Assembly: GCF_022637455.1 (NCBI RefSeq)
Contig: NZ_CP093341.1
Span: 2,914,001 to 2,978,000, forward strand
Direction: 5' to 3'
DNA from: Lysobacter sp. S4-A87
Lineage (GTDB): Bacteria > Pseudomonadota > Gammaproteobacteria > Xanthomonadales > Xanthomonadaceae
Length of the DNA: 64,000 bases
The stretch's first letter is position 1, and every line of letters begins with the position of its first letter. Both the position numbers and the translations under genes were made by a program. Below are positions 55,724 to 64,000 of the stretch, piece by piece. The notes under the pieces are model-generated. The model did not search any database. It had not been told where the DNA came from and saw nothing but the letters and a program-made list of their open reading frames with translations.

Positions 55724-55800
55724 GTGTTTCCCGTCCGGCATCAATGCCGAACCGCCGCGCAACGCGGGGCCCGGCGCGACTGATGCAGGACGGGAAACAC
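55724..55800. repeat. 20-bp inverted repeat between hlyD and tetR-like gene
   Basis: Left arm GTGTTTCCCGTCCGGCATCA (55724-55743) and right arm TGATGCAGGACGGGAAACAC (55781-55800) are complementary at 19 of 20 positions, separated by 37 bp of GC-rich sequence. It lies in the divergent region between the exporter operon and the TetR-like gene. It could be a large hairpin element or two operator sites. Confidence 0.75.
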
Positions 55801-55876
55801 GGTGCTGATGCGCCGACGCCTTCAGGCGCCGAACGCGACGTCCTACGATCCATCGGCTCCGACGTGGGCTGACCCG

Positions 55877-56524
55877 ATGACTGCAATTGAAGAACCGACC
55901 CGGCGGCCGAGCGACCGCCGCTGCGCAATCCTCCAGGAAGTGTCGGACGCACTTCGCATGGCCAACGATGGTGCGACCAGCATCGAGGCATTCCTCGCCG
56001 GCACCTCCGTGTCGCAACGGGAGGTCATCGACGAATTCGGCAGCATGGATGACCTCGTCATCGCCCTGGTGGAGAACATCGTCGCCTTCATGCTCGAGCC
56101 ACTGGACGAGTCACCGACGGAAGCGACCTTCATGCGCCAGCTGGTCGCCTACGGCCGTCGCGTCACGGACGAGTACGCCGACCTGCGCCTGAAGAACCTC
56201 TATCGGATCGCGATAACGGACACCATCCGGGATTCGCGCATGAAAGGAGAGTTCTATCGGCGCGGACCCCATGTCGTGCAGAGCGAGCTGGCCCGGTTCT
56301 TCCGCTCCGCGCAGCTGGCCGGCGTGAGGCTCGATCTGGACAGTCGTCGCCTCGCCGGCCACTTCATGGCCTATCTGCGCGTCGGCTGGGACTTGTCTGG
56401 CACGGGCCCGCAAGCGGATGGATCACAGCCTGCGGACGGCGTCGGCCGGCGGGTCGAGGGGTTTCTCAAAGGCATTCGACCGGAATCGAACGATGCGTGC
56501 ACTGCTGTCCATGATCAACGCTGA
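55877..56524 (+). CDS. TetR-like regulator with degenerate HTH
   Basis: Protein of 215 residues. The N-terminus (ILQEVSDALRMANDGATSIE, then AFLAGTSVSQREVIDEFGSM) has a helix-turn-helix-like pattern, less conserved than in the first TetR gene. The C-terminal part (FMRQLVAYGRRVTDEYADLR, GPHVVQSELARFFRSAQLAG) fits the TetR ligand-binding helices. It is divergent from the hlyD-type adaptor gene and likely controls that operon. ATG 55877 is used; an upstream start is possible. Confidence 0.7.
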   Translation: MTAIEEPTRRPSDRRCAILQEVSDALRMANDGATSIEAFLAGTSVSQREVIDEFGSMDDLVIALVENIVAFMLEPLDESPTEATFMRQLVAYGRRVTDEYADLRLKNLYRIAITDTIRDSRMKGEFYRRGPHVVQSELARFFRSAQLAGVRLDLDSRRLAGHFMAYLRVGWDLSGTGPQADGSQPADGVGRRVEGFLKGIRPESNDACTAVHDQR

Positions 56525-57641
56525 GCAGATTGGTCGCACGGCGGTGACTATTCCGCGGCCGGTGCGCGGCACGTGGCCGATCACCGATGCGAAGGACACC
56601 GACGCCATCGAAGTGGACGCCAATGGATCGCCGGTATCGATCGAGGCCAGCACCTGGTTCATCTGCTTCGTGCCCGGGCTGAGGCGGCAATGGTGGCACC
56701 GGTTCGCCGATGCCCGGCACAAGCACGTCTTCGCGCTGCGGTCACTTGGCGATGGCAACTGGCTGCTGGTGGAACCGTGGTGGACGCGGTTGATGGTCAA
56801 CGTGCTCACCCTGGACCAGGCGGTGAAGTTCCTGCGCTGGGGCGCGTCGGGCGACATCCTGAAGGTGCGCGAATCGATACCCGGCCGTGGCAGCCAGATG
56901 CGCGGATGGTCGAACTGCAGCGTGCTGATGTCGTTCCTGCTGGGACGCTCCTACTGGACGTGGACGCCGAACGGCCTGTTCCGCAAGCTGCGACGGGAAC
57001 CCGACGTGGAGCAGGTCAATGTCCACCAGCTCCTGCGCGAGTACTTCCTCGTCGAGGCGAACAGGAATGCCAATGCAGCGCTGAAGGCCTCGCGCGTCCG
57101 CCAGGGCGAGCGCTTCGACGAGGTGCTGGTCGAGCTGGGAATGCGGGTCTTCAGCGCGATGACATCGTCTGCGGCGATCGGCTTGCACAAGGCCGCTGTC
57201 TCCGAGCATGGCCGATTCGGCGATGCGGCCGATGCGTTCTGGACGTTCGGCCCCGAGCGTGCCGTGGAACACATCCGCGGTGTCCTGCTCGATCCCAGGA
57301 TCCGCAGCGAAGTTCGCCCGGATGATTGCGATGCCGCCGCGCGGGCGTTCCTTGCAATGCTGCGCAGCAACCTCTACCTGGAAATCGTGTTTGGTCTGCG
57401 CCCGTCGCTGGACATGGGCGAGGTCCGTGAGCACGTGATGTCCGTCGTCGACGTGTTCCTGCGCGGAGCGTGGCTGACGGGTGCCTTGCCCGTCGCGTCT
57501 GTTGCGGAGCCGCGTGCCCTGGTTTCGGATGCCGGCCCGCCGGCCGCCAACCTGCTGATCCATGAGATCGGAGCCTCGGTGCGTGAGTCGGTCCGCAGCG
57601 ACGACTGGCAATCGGTTTCCGCATGGGCCGAGGCGCTGTGA
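56493..57641 (+). CDS. Unknown protein with TetR-like C-terminal domain, no HTH
   Basis: Protein of about 382 residues (ATG 56493; ATG 56511 also possible), overlapping the end of the TetR-like gene by about 30 bp, so probably co-translated. The N-terminal part (WFICFVPGLRRQWWHRFADA, then ALRSLGDGNWLLVEPWW and SQMRGWSNCSVLMSFLLGRS) is not recognised. The C-terminal part resembles a TetR ligand domain: AFLAMLRSNLYLEIVFGLRP is close to the equivalent segment of the TetR at 52133, and both end in VVDVFL/VVDIFL. There is no visible HTH. It may modulate the regulators or be a fusion remnant. Confidence 0.65.
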   Translation: MRALLSMINAEQIGRTAVTIPRPVRGTWPITDAKDTDAIEVDANGSPVSIEASTWFICFVPGLRRQWWHRFADARHKHVFALRSLGDGNWLLVEPWWTRLMVNVLTLDQAVKFLRWGASGDILKVRESIPGRGSQMRGWSNCSVLMSFLLGRSYWTWTPNGLFRKLRREPDVEQVNVHQLLREYFLVEANRNANAALKASRVRQGERFDEVLVELGMRVFSAMTSSAAIGLHKAAVSEHGRFGDAADAFWTFGPERAVEHIRGVLLDPRIRSEVRPDDCDAAARAFLAMLRSNLYLEIVFGLRPSLDMGEVREHVMSVVDVFLRGAWLTGALPVASVAEPRALVSDAGPPAANLLIHEIGASVRESVRSDDWQSVSAWAEAL

Positions 57642-57716
57642 AGCGAGTACTCGACTGCCACCGGCTTGTCCTGGGCGCAGGCATCCGGGCGGATCCGCCA
57701 GGCGTGGGAAGCGCAT

Positions 57717-59723
57717 TCAGAGCCGGGCGTGCTGGCGAATGTCCTCGTGCAGGATGCGCCGCAGTTCGATGATGCTGGCGGCGTCCTTCTGGACGCTGTG
57801 GTCGGAGATGACCGCCACCTCCGATGAAGCCGACGGCAGATGCGAACTCCAGTAAGGCACCAGCCCATCGGTCGACGCCTGGAGCGGGCCATTGCCGTTT
57901 CGCCGGGCGATGATGGAGTGGCATTGCACGGCGGGCGAGATCGGCATCTGCGCGACCGCACGGATGAAGGGGCTGGCGGCGTCGAGATTGCGGACACTGT
58001 TGGCCAGGTCCTTGCGCTTGCGTCGGTTCGCCGGGCCGGGAGCGTCCAGCAGCTGACGCACGCCGCCGGTCAGCTCCGCAGGCAGGCGCAACGGCGCCGA
58101 CAGCGTGCGTGCCCACCAGCTGCCGGCAGCGTGCGTACCCCGATGCGGCGTTGCCAGGAAGATCACACGCCCGGCATTGGGAATGGGATCGAAGACCAGC
58201 GCCGGCCTGACGCTGGCAAGCACGCGCTTGAGTTCGGCATCGTCGAGGTCGTGGTCGTCGCGCACCATCTGCACCAGCGCGTCGCCGGACGATGACACCA
58301 TCAGGCGCGCCATCATGCCGCCCATGCTGTGTCCGACCAGCACCATGTCATGGGACGCCACCGATGTGCCGTCGGGGTCGAAATGGTGGAGCGCCGATTG
58401 CAGGGTCTGCCGGATCGCGTAGTGGTTGAACACGAGGGGGACGTTGGTTGGGTAATAGACCTGCCATATCTGGAAGTTCTGCCGCAGTTCCTCGTCGCCC
58501 ATCAGCTCGTTTGCAACGTTGGCCCAGCCCTCCGGGCTGCTGGCCAGGCCGTGCAGCATCAGGATGATGCGGCGGTCCGGATCGAAGGGCTGGATCATGT
58601 AAAGGTGCGGGCGATCGATGCCGTTGGCCCGGCCCAGCAGGCTGTCGAGCGACTGCTGATAGAACCCCGAACGCGCCAGCCACCATCCATAGCCGGCCGT
58701 GAAGTTGGCGGCGAGCGGCACCGATTGTCCCTGCAGGTTCACTGCCGAATGCCGGTACGGGTCGAGCAGGGTCAGCGTGGCGTCGTGGGTGGCCAGCACC
58801 TGGGCCAGGTCCTTGCCCGGGAACCGGGTCAGCACGGAGATGACCGGTGAGTTCATCTCGCCCCATACGCCCTTGCCCCATTGCGATGGTTGCAGACGCG
58901 TGCTGCCGAACTTCAGTGGTGGCATGGCGTTGCCGACGCTGCGAGGCGACGTGGGTGTCACCGCCAGCAGTTCGGCGCCGAGGCCGTCGCGCCGGTAGAT
59001 GCTGCGCAAGCCGGCGAACGACAACGACGAGGCCGGGATCAGCTCGCTGGGGCGCCTGGCGTTTCCGGGGAACCGGATCCCGGCCATGTCCACCTGCACG
59101 TTCCAGGCGCCCAGTGTCATGTGGTCCCCGGTCCCTGACCGGGGGGTATGCCTGGCCAGCGCAAACAGGATCCGGGCCGCGTTCTCGGTGGCGAGGTTGT
59201 AGTAATCGCGCACCTGCGTCTGGCGTTCGTCGAAGGCGCGGTCGGATGACGCGCGCTCCGTTAGAAACAGGTAGGCGTAGCTGTGGCGTGCCGCTTCCAT
59301 CCACGAATCGAGCAGGGCAGCGTTGCCGGCATCCGTGCTTGAGTTCATGGCGCTTGAGTTCATGGCGCTTGAGTCCATGGCCATCGCGTGCGCGATCCAC
59401 AGCTCGGCCAACGCCGACTGGCGCTTCTCTTCGCTGATGCCGGGGCTGGCGACGAGTGCGTCGATGCAGGCGCGCGAAACGCTGGCGCAGGGGCCTTTCG
59501 CCAGACCGGTCACGTTGAACGTCTCGCGGGTCGCCACGCTGAGCCTTCCGGTCGTGATGGTGTCGCCGCGCTTGAGTGCGATGTAGCCGGCCGGCGTCAT
59601 CGGGCCGGTGCTGACTTCCGGCTCCCACAGCGCCGTCACCACCAGCAGGGCCACGCCCAGCACCACCATCACCAGCAGGGCCGGCAACGCCAGTTCGATC
59701 TTGCGGGCAAACAGATGCTTCAT
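57717..59723 (-). CDS. Large membrane-anchored alpha/beta hydrolase (esterase/lipase)
   Basis: Protein of 668 residues with an N-terminal membrane segment (LALPALLVMVVLGVALLVVTALW). The hydrolase domain is in the C-terminal half: LMLHGLASSPEGWANV (oxyanion region), LVGHSMGGMMARLMV with the nucleophile Ser, and IFLATPHRGTHAAGSWWAR; the catalytic His is likely in VISDHSVQKD. The N-terminal half is a large uncharacterised extension that includes a short repeat, SSAMNSSAMNSS, coded by a 15-bp tandem repeat at 59341-59381. The substrate is unknown; the domain style suggests a lipase or esterase at the cell envelope. Confidence 0.88.
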   Translation of the reverse strand: MKHLFARKIELALPALLVMVVLGVALLVVTALWEPEVSTGPMTPAGYIALKRGDTITTGRLSVATRETFNVTGLAKGPCASVSRACIDALVASPGISEEKRQSALAELWIAHAMAMDSSAMNSSAMNSSTDAGNAALLDSWMEAARHSYAYLFLTERASSDRAFDERQTQVRDYYNLATENAARILFALARHTPRSGTGDHMTLGAWNVQVDMAGIRFPGNARRPSELIPASSLSFAGLRSIYRRDGLGAELLAVTPTSPRSVGNAMPPLKFGSTRLQPSQWGKGVWGEMNSPVISVLTRFPGKDLAQVLATHDATLTLLDPYRHSAVNLQGQSVPLAANFTAGYGWWLARSGFYQQSLDSLLGRANGIDRPHLYMIQPFDPDRRIILMLHGLASSPEGWANVANELMGDEELRQNFQIWQVYYPTNVPLVFNHYAIRQTLQSALHHFDPDGTSVASHDMVLVGHSMGGMMARLMVSSSGDALVQMVRDDHDLDDAELKRVLASVRPALVFDPIPNAGRVIFLATPHRGTHAAGSWWARTLSAPLRLPAELTGGVRQLLDAPGPANRRKRKDLANSVRNLDAASPFIRAVAQMPISPAVQCHSIIARRNGNGPLQASTDGLVPYWSSHLPSASSEVAVISDHSVQKDAASIIELRRILHEDIRQHARL

Positions 59724-59983
59724 CCGTACTCCGGCCACGGTCCCACCAGCTGCCCGCCGCGCGTGCATGCCCCCGCTCGCGTCGCTCGCGCCTTCGAACG
59801 TGCAGTTCTAGGCATTCCGGCCGCCGATGGGTAGCCCGGTCCGCGGGAATTCATTGTTGATGCAAAGGCATCAATGCGCCCGCGGCGCAGACAGCGGCAG
59901 CGAAGCTCCATTCCGACCAGTCTCCGACACCTCGAGCCGCAGACTCAGTGGTTTGAACGGACGCCCTCCGGGGCGGTTGTGCA

Positions 59984-60349
59984 GTGGCTTCCTGGACTTC
60001 GCTCGATCTCGCCCGCTACGTCGTCACCACCTTGGTTCTGGCCTGGGCGGGCTTCGCCATCGTGCGTTCCCAGAAGCCGTTGCTCGTTGCCGGACGCGGC
60101 TGGCTGTGGGTCACCCTGACCGCCGCGATCGCACTTGGCCACTGGCCGGTGAACTTCTGGCTGGACAACCCGCTGATCTGTCCGATCGTGGTGTCACTGC
60201 TCTACCTGGTGTCGCTGATCGGGCTGGCGCCTGACGACACGGTCCTGACCGCCAGTACATCGCCCGTATCGCACTGGTTCCAGCGTGGCCTGGTCGCCGC
60301 GATGGCGGGGACGATCGGCGGCGTCATGCTCTGGACCTTCTTCCTGTAG
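59984..60349 (+). CDS. Small membrane protein, unknown
   Basis: Protein of 121 residues from GTG 59984 with about four hydrophobic segments (LARYVVTTLVLAWAGFAIV, WLWVTLTAAIALGHWPVNFW, ICPIVVSLLYLVSLIGLA and RGLVAAMAGTIGGVMLWTFF). No domain recognised, and the ribosome binding site is weak. The 260-bp gap before it, down to the esterase start, holds nothing that I can identify. Confidence 0.65.
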   Translation: MASWTSLDLARYVVTTLVLAWAGFAIVRSQKPLLVAGRGWLWVTLTAAIALGHWPVNFWLDNPLICPIVVSLLYLVSLIGLAPDDTVLTASTSPVSHWFQRGLVAAMAGTIGGVMLWTFFL

Positions 60350-60450
60350 TCCAGCCGGGCCTCCGGCGGAGCGCCTGGGCCGCCTGGCTGTCCGCTTTGC
60401 GGCCCCAGCGCCGTTGCATGAGCTTGAGCTCATCGCCCTGGGGAACCGCC

Positions 60451-60894
60451 ATGACCACCTGCCTGCTGCGCCTGTCCGCTATCGTGCTTGGCGTCGCGGT
60501 CTCAGGACCAGGCCTGTGCGATGCGCCCGGCACCACGACGCAGACGCTTCCGGACAATGCCGAGTCCCGCTTCCAGTTCCTCGATGCCAATCGCGACGGC
60601 GTGCTGAGCAAGTACGAGTACGACAGCGAGGTCGCCTTCGAAACGGCCGACAGCGACCACAACATGCTCATCTCCGCACAGGAGCTGCAGGAGATCCTGG
60701 GGCCGCCGGTGCAGGGAGTGCCAACCGCGGCGGACCGCCTGATCGTTGCCGACCTCGATAGCGATGGCGAACTCGACGATGGCGAGCTGCGTCGCGCGCT
60801 GGAGATGCGGTTCGGCTGGCTCGACCGAAACAGCGACGGCAATCTCGACCTGGACGAAATGAAGTCGGGATTCGGCGTTCGCGTTCGTCCCTGA
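60451..60894 (+). CDS. Exported EF-hand calcium-binding protein
   Basis: Protein of 147 residues with a signal peptide (LRLSAIVLGVAVSGPGLCDA). Three EF-hand-type loops are visible: DANRDGVLSKYE, DSDHNMLISAQE and DLDSDGELDDGE, with a fourth, DRNSDGNLDLDE, near the C-terminus. It probably binds Ca2+ in the periplasm. It has a plausible ribosome binding site upstream of ATG 60451. No partner gene is evident. Confidence 0.87.
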   Translation: MTTCLLRLSAIVLGVAVSGPGLCDAPGTTTQTLPDNAESRFQFLDANRDGVLSKYEYDSEVAFETADSDHNMLISAQELQEILGPPVQGVPTAADRLIVADLDSDGELDDGELRRALEMRFGWLDRNSDGNLDLDEMKSGFGVRVRP

Positions 60895-60939
60895 TCGCTG
60901 GGTGACGCCCGTACCCGTCGCCGTCAGTCCCGGCTGCGA

Positions 60940-61521
60940 TCAGCCGGCTGCGGCATGCAGGTGTTCGTAGAGGATCGTGGCGCCCACCAGGATCAGGATG
61001 ACGCCGCCGGCCATCTCGGCGCGCTTGCCGATCAGCGTGCCCAGCACCCGGCCGGCCATGATCCCCAGCGTCACCATCGTGACGGTGCACAGTCCGATGA
61101 CGACGGCCACGATCAGGATGTTCACCTCCACGAACGCCAGGCCGACACCGACGGCCATGGCGTCGATGCTGGTCGCCAGGCCGGTCAGGGCGATCGACCA
61201 CAGCCCATCCCTGCGTCCGCCGACTGCCGCTGCTTCAGCTGCATCCTGGTCGGTCGCGGCCTTGTAGATCATGTGGAGTCCCAGCGCCCCGAGCATGCCG
61301 AAGGCGATCCAGTGGTCCCATGCCTCGATATGGCGCGAGGCGGCAGTGCCCAGCAGCCAGCCTATGATCGGCGTCAGGCCTTCGACGACGCCGAATATCA
61401 GCCCGATTCGCAGCGCTTGTGGCCAGCGCGGCCTGAGCATGCCCGCGCCCTTGCCCAATGCCGCGGCAAAGGCATCGGTGGACATGGCCAGGCCCAGCAG
61501 CACGATCGATACCGGATTCAT
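60940..61521 (-). CDS. mntP: Manganese efflux pump MntP
   Basis: Inner-membrane Mn2+ exporter of 193 residues with six helices. Hallmarks include [18 protein letters not shown] near the N-terminus and the symmetric [20 protein letters not shown], with conserved Asp residues in the membrane, and [20 protein letters not shown] near the end. Start ATG 61521. Unlike the TerC-family gene at 33886, no GGGGAGTA riboswitch core is visible upstream. It lies 58 bp after the methyltransferase gene on the same strand and may share its transcript. Confidence 0.95.
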   Translation of the reverse strand: MNPVSIVLLGLAMSTDAFAAALGKGAGMLRPRWPQALRIGLIFGVVEGLTPIIGWLLGTAASRHIEAWDHWIAFGMLGALGLHMIYKAATDQDAAEAAAVGGRRDGLWSIALTGLATSIDAMAVGVGLAFVEVNILIVAVVIGLCTVTMVTLGIMAGRVLGTLIGKRAEMAGGVILILVGATILYEHLHAAAG

Positions 61522-61578
61522 GACGAGGCACTCCGCGTGGCCGATCAGGGTGCTCGTGTCCGCGACGCGCGGCAAGCC

Positions 61579-62250
61579 TCAATCCGGTTTTGCGGGCGCG
61601 CGGCGCGAGTAATGCAGCAACCGTCCCCGGTACGGTGGCAGGTCGTTGTCGTCCATCGGGCAGCGCTCCTCGACCAGCACGAACCCCTGCGTTGCCAACA
61701 GGCGGGTGAAGCGGGTGCTGTGGCCGCGGCCGGGATCGGTGACCACGATTTCGGCCGCCGGCAGCGCATGCCTTTCGACCACGTTTGCCAGCAGCAATGC
61801 GTGATCGAGTTCATACAGCACGTCGCTGGCGATGATCAGATCGAAATGCCCCAGCGTCGGTAGCGGTACGTCCCAGAGCAGTTGCCGATAGTGCAATGCA
61901 GGCAGCGCGTTGAGTGCAGCGTTGTACGCGAGGAAGGACTCTGCCAGCGGGTGCATGTCCGATGCGACGACGTTCGCGCCGCGCCATTGCAGCACCAGGC
62001 TGGCCAGGCCGATGCCGCAGCCCAGCTCCAGGACGCGCTTGTCGACAACGTCGAAGCGGTGCATGGCCTGCGCGAGCAGGCGTCCGGCCGGCCATACCTG
62101 GCCAAACAGGCTCCACTGCGCGGAGGAAATGCCCAGCCGCTCGCCATGGCCGTCGGGGTCCGAGTACTGCTGCTTGTCGCTGAGAACACGCAGGCGATAG
62201 TCGTGCCCGCCGACGAGCTCGATCTGGTTTCGGGTTGTATAGCCCGGCAT
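61579..62250 (-). CDS. Class I SAM-dependent methyltransferase (Methyltransf_16-like)
   Basis: Methyltransferase of 223 residues. The SAM motif is VLELGCGIGLASLVLQWRGA, followed by VVASDMHPLAESFLAYNAAL and the post-motif LIIASDVLYELDHALLLANV. This arrangement matches the lysine/protein methyltransferase 16 group, so a protein substrate is possible. Start ATG 62250 was chosen over a longer in-frame extension rich in Arg and Pro. It is followed by mntP on the same strand. Confidence 0.88.
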   Translation of the reverse strand: MPGYTTRNQIELVGGHDYRLRVLSDKQQYSDPDGHGERLGISSAQWSLFGQVWPAGRLLAQAMHRFDVVDKRVLELGCGIGLASLVLQWRGANVVASDMHPLAESFLAYNAALNALPALHYRQLLWDVPLPTLGHFDLIIASDVLYELDHALLLANVVERHALPAAEIVVTDPGRGHSTRFTRLLATQGFVLVEERCPMDDNDLPPYRGRLLHYSRRAPAKPD

Positions 62251-62422
62251 CTGCGCTCCCGGAGGCCTCGGATGGAGGCGGGTAGGTCGGACGTGAAGGG
62301 GAGCGAGGAGGGCGGGCGCCGAGCGGCCGAACGAACGCGCGAAGTGGGCGGTTGCGCGATCCATGCTACACCGCGCCCGGCCGCGGCCGCTCATGAACCT
62401 GACTCGGGTCCAATCAACCTCC

Positions 62423-62531
62423 GTAGCCCGGGTAAGCGGAGCGCACCCGGGTTCGCGCTTCCACGAATCCGTCTGCGTGGAGAGGGACCGACGCGCAAAA
62501 GCCCCGGGTGCGCTGCGCTTACCCGGGCTAC
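62423..62531. repeat. Inverted pair of REP-like palindromes
   Basis: Two copies, at 62423-62451 (GTAGCCCGGGTAAGCG...) and 62503-62531 (ending CGCTTACCCGGGCTAC), in opposite orientation with about 51 bp between them. The second copy runs into the 3' end of the lipoprotein gene and supplies its stop codon TAG. Confidence 0.8.
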
Positions 62532-62887
62532 TTTGCGTAGGAGATTGTTACGTCGGCGGCGGTCTTGTTCTGCTTGAACACGCGAGCCGATCCGAGTCCT
62601 GAGACTGTCAGCGCAGTTTCCGAATCCCAGCGGACCTTCAGCGGGATGTCGCCGCCCACGATCAGCGTGTTGCCGGGAATGTTGGCCAGCTGGGCCGATT
62701 TCGGGAGCACGGCGACCTGCGTGTTGCGTTCCGTCGTTGGGCCGCAGTTGCGATGGAACACGATCGCCCGGAACTGCCCCGACGGCGATGGCGCGACGCT
62801 TACCTGCTCGTTGTGGCACTTGTCGCCGCAGCCTGTAACGGCAATGGCCCATACGGCGACAAACAGACCTGGAAGTGGAAGCTTCAT
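62528..62887 (-). CDS. Small lipoprotein, unknown
   Basis: Lipoprotein of 119 residues with signal MKLPLPGLFVAVWAIAVTGC and lipidated Cys20. The mature part (HNEQVSVAPSPSGQFRAIVF, then LKVRWDSETALTVSGLGSAR) looks like a small beta-rich domain of the DUF5412/YcfM-like style, not assigned. Start ATG 62887. The stop codon lies inside a REP-like element. Confidence 0.7.
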   Translation of the reverse strand: MKLPLPGLFVAVWAIAVTGCGDKCHNEQVSVAPSPSGQFRAIVFHRNCGPTTERNTQVAVLPKSAQLANIPGNTLIVGGDIPLKVRWDSETALTVSGLGSARVFKQNKTAADVTISYAK

Positions 62888-63124
62888 GCTGGTGCCAGCC
62901 TCGAACAGTGAGATTCGGCGGTCGACTTCGTGCGTCATAGCGTCTCCCGCAGGGGTGACGGCGTCGTGAACGCACGGAGGTCGTCACGTCTGTTTCACAT
63001 GCGCTGATCGGACGATTGCCAAGGCGCAATGCTTTCGAACCGCACTTTGGCCACCGGGCCGGGGGCCCACGAGTGCGTTGATCTCACGTCCCCGCGTCAC
63101 CTCCCCGAATCCGGAGCACCCTTC

Positions 63125-63751
63125 ATGAAATGCCTGCAGTCCTCCTTGCTCTTCTGCGCCCTGTCGCTCTTCCTCGCGCCTGGCGCCGCGGCTGTACAAG
63201 AGCCGGATGCATCGGTCCAGGTGTCAAAGTCCGCGACCTCCCTGCCAGGCGCCCGCTACGCCTGGGTGGCCATGCCACCGCAACTGGCGGCAGAGTTCGA
63301 CACGCGCGTCCAGGACCCGAAACTGCGACAGCGCATGGAGGCGTCGCTGGACAAGGCGCTCCAGGCCAAGGGCTACCGGCGCACCGAAGACATCCGCCAG
63401 GCCGATATCGCCGTTGCCTACCGCGTCGGCGTACGTGACACCGAGGAAACCACGGTGCGCGACACCGGCTTGGCCAGCGCGAACGAGGCAGGCGTCCAAT
63501 GCAAGGCCGGTGGTTGCTCGCAGATCGTGACCAAGGGCGCCAACGGCGTGCCGGCGGTGAAGCTGGATACCAAGGATATCGTCGAAGGCGGACTGCTGGT
63601 GGAAGTGCTGCAGCCGGACGATATCCGGGTGCTGTGGCGCGCCCTCTATCGCGGATCGGTGCAGGCCAAGCACCGCGGCCCGGTCAACCTCGATGATGTC
63701 GCTGCAAAAACCCTGGCGGAGCTGCCTGGCGCTTCGAAACGCACGCCCTGA
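63125..63751 (+). CDS. DUF4136-type exported protein
   Basis: Exported protein of 208 residues with signal peptide SLLFCALSLFLAPGAAA. The mature region fits the DUF4136 family: ARYAWVAMPPQ near the start, then LRQRMEASLDKALQAKGYRR, ADIAVAYRVGV and a C-terminal LVEVLQPDDIRVLWRALYRG. Members are often small lipoprotein-like periplasmic proteins of unknown function. Start ATG 63125. Confidence 0.82.
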   Translation: MKCLQSSLLFCALSLFLAPGAAAVQEPDASVQVSKSATSLPGARYAWVAMPPQLAAEFDTRVQDPKLRQRMEASLDKALQAKGYRRTEDIRQADIAVAYRVGVRDTEETTVRDTGLASANEAGVQCKAGGCSQIVTKGANGVPAVKLDTKDIVEGGLLVEVLQPDDIRVLWRALYRGSVQAKHRGPVNLDDVAAKTLAELPGASKRTP

Positions 63752-63763
63752 CCTGCGCAGGCA

Positions 63764-64000
63764 TCAGGGCCGGCCGACCCCTGGTGCGGCAGGCCGACTG
63801 CCATGGCCTCCGCGCAACCTCGCGCGGATCCGCCGTAATGGTGCCTTCAGCGGAAGCGCGAGGTGCCGGTAGAACCACGAGATCACTCGCCGCGAAGCGG
63901 GTACCCGGCGCGCCAGGCCTTCCTCGATGGTGTAGAGGCAGGGCGCGCAGGTTCCGCAGGGCCGGCCACGCACAGGCGTGTGGCAGAACCACGTCATGTC
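63764..64000 (-). CDS. C-terminal fragment of a Cys-rich protein (QueC-like tail?)
   Basis: The last roughly 78 codons of a gene that runs off the window; the frame is open to the edge. The visible part has TWFCHTPVRGRPCGTCAPCL, a cluster of Cys that could bind zinc, followed by a basic tail (SWFYRHLALPLKAPLRRIRA). The RPCGTCAPC arrangement recalls the zinc site at the C-terminus of 7-cyano-7-deazaguanine synthase-like proteins, but this is weak. The rest of the gene is needed for a call. Confidence 0.5.
   Translation of the reverse strand, partial: DMTWFCHTPVRGRPCGTCAPCLYTIEEGLARRVPASRRVISWFYRHLALPLKAPLRRIRARLRGGHGSRPAAPGVGRP

Noticed and set aside
61522-61578. Mn2+ riboswitch upstream of mntP
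   Set aside because: The short gap after the methyltransferase gene lacks the GGGGAGTA core and P1 pairing.

Overview
The window looks like a chromosomal segment of a high-GC gammaproteobacterium of the Xanthomonadaceae/Lysobacteraceae type (Lysobacter, Luteimonas and relatives). This is an inference from very high GC, strong GC3 bias, the split B12-dependent ribonucleotide reductase (NrdJa/NrdJb), DUF885 and DUF1254 proteins, and long TIR-TPR and autotransporter genes. There is no rRNA, no convincing tRNA, no CRISPR array and no transposase.

Layout. 1-8.2 kb (minus strand): an ABC exporter ATPase (cut by the window edge) with its MacA-like adaptor, an M17 aminopeptidase coupled to a HAD phosphatase, a stress/envelope group (AI-2E permease, small membrane protein, Holin-X-like and DUF883-like proteins) and a DegQ-type periplasmic protease. 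8.2-12.8 kb: NrdJa and NrdJb separated by a Lys/Ala-rich histone-H1-like gene, preceded by a probable pair of NrdR boxes. 12.8-20.4 kb: two tandem paralogous autotransporters; the downstream one carries a frameshift. 21.1-32.0 kb: the most unusual region. A SLOG-SLATT-like protein, a TIR-TM-TolB-TPR protein and a repeat lipoprotein run towards an overlapping three-gene operon of exported proteases: a beta-propeller caspase with an EF-hand, a second caspase and a trypsin-type zymogen, all three with lipoprotein signals.

32-46 kb: housekeeping and accessory metabolic genes, including a TerC-family exporter under a well-preserved yybP-ykoY (Mn2+) riboswitch, an FAD oxidoreductase, DUF1254 and DUF885 proteins, an XRE-DUF805 regulator, a Gfo/Idh/MocA oxidoreductase, a Tat-exported M24 peptidase and a sulfatase. 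46-52 kb: a His/Asp-rich exported protein, a CheR-like methyltransferase of less typical composition, an alpha/beta hydrolase, a phospholipase D-type enzyme and a LysR regulator. 52-58 kb: an efflux-type operon (HlyD adaptor, DUF2955 permease, alternative oxidase) between two TetR-type regulators, plus a protein that looks like a TetR ligand-binding domain without its HTH. 58-64 kb: a large esterase, an EF-hand protein, the Mn exporter MntP, a methyltransferase, small lipoproteins and a fragment at the window end.

Five copies of a short palindromic REP-like element (core GTAGCCCGGGTAAGCG) lie between genes. The main hypothesis is that 21.1-32.0 kb encodes an envelope-located signalling or defence system joining SLOG/TIR modules to a caspase/trypsin cascade. 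The domain calls are well supported; their functional linkage is inference from gene order.
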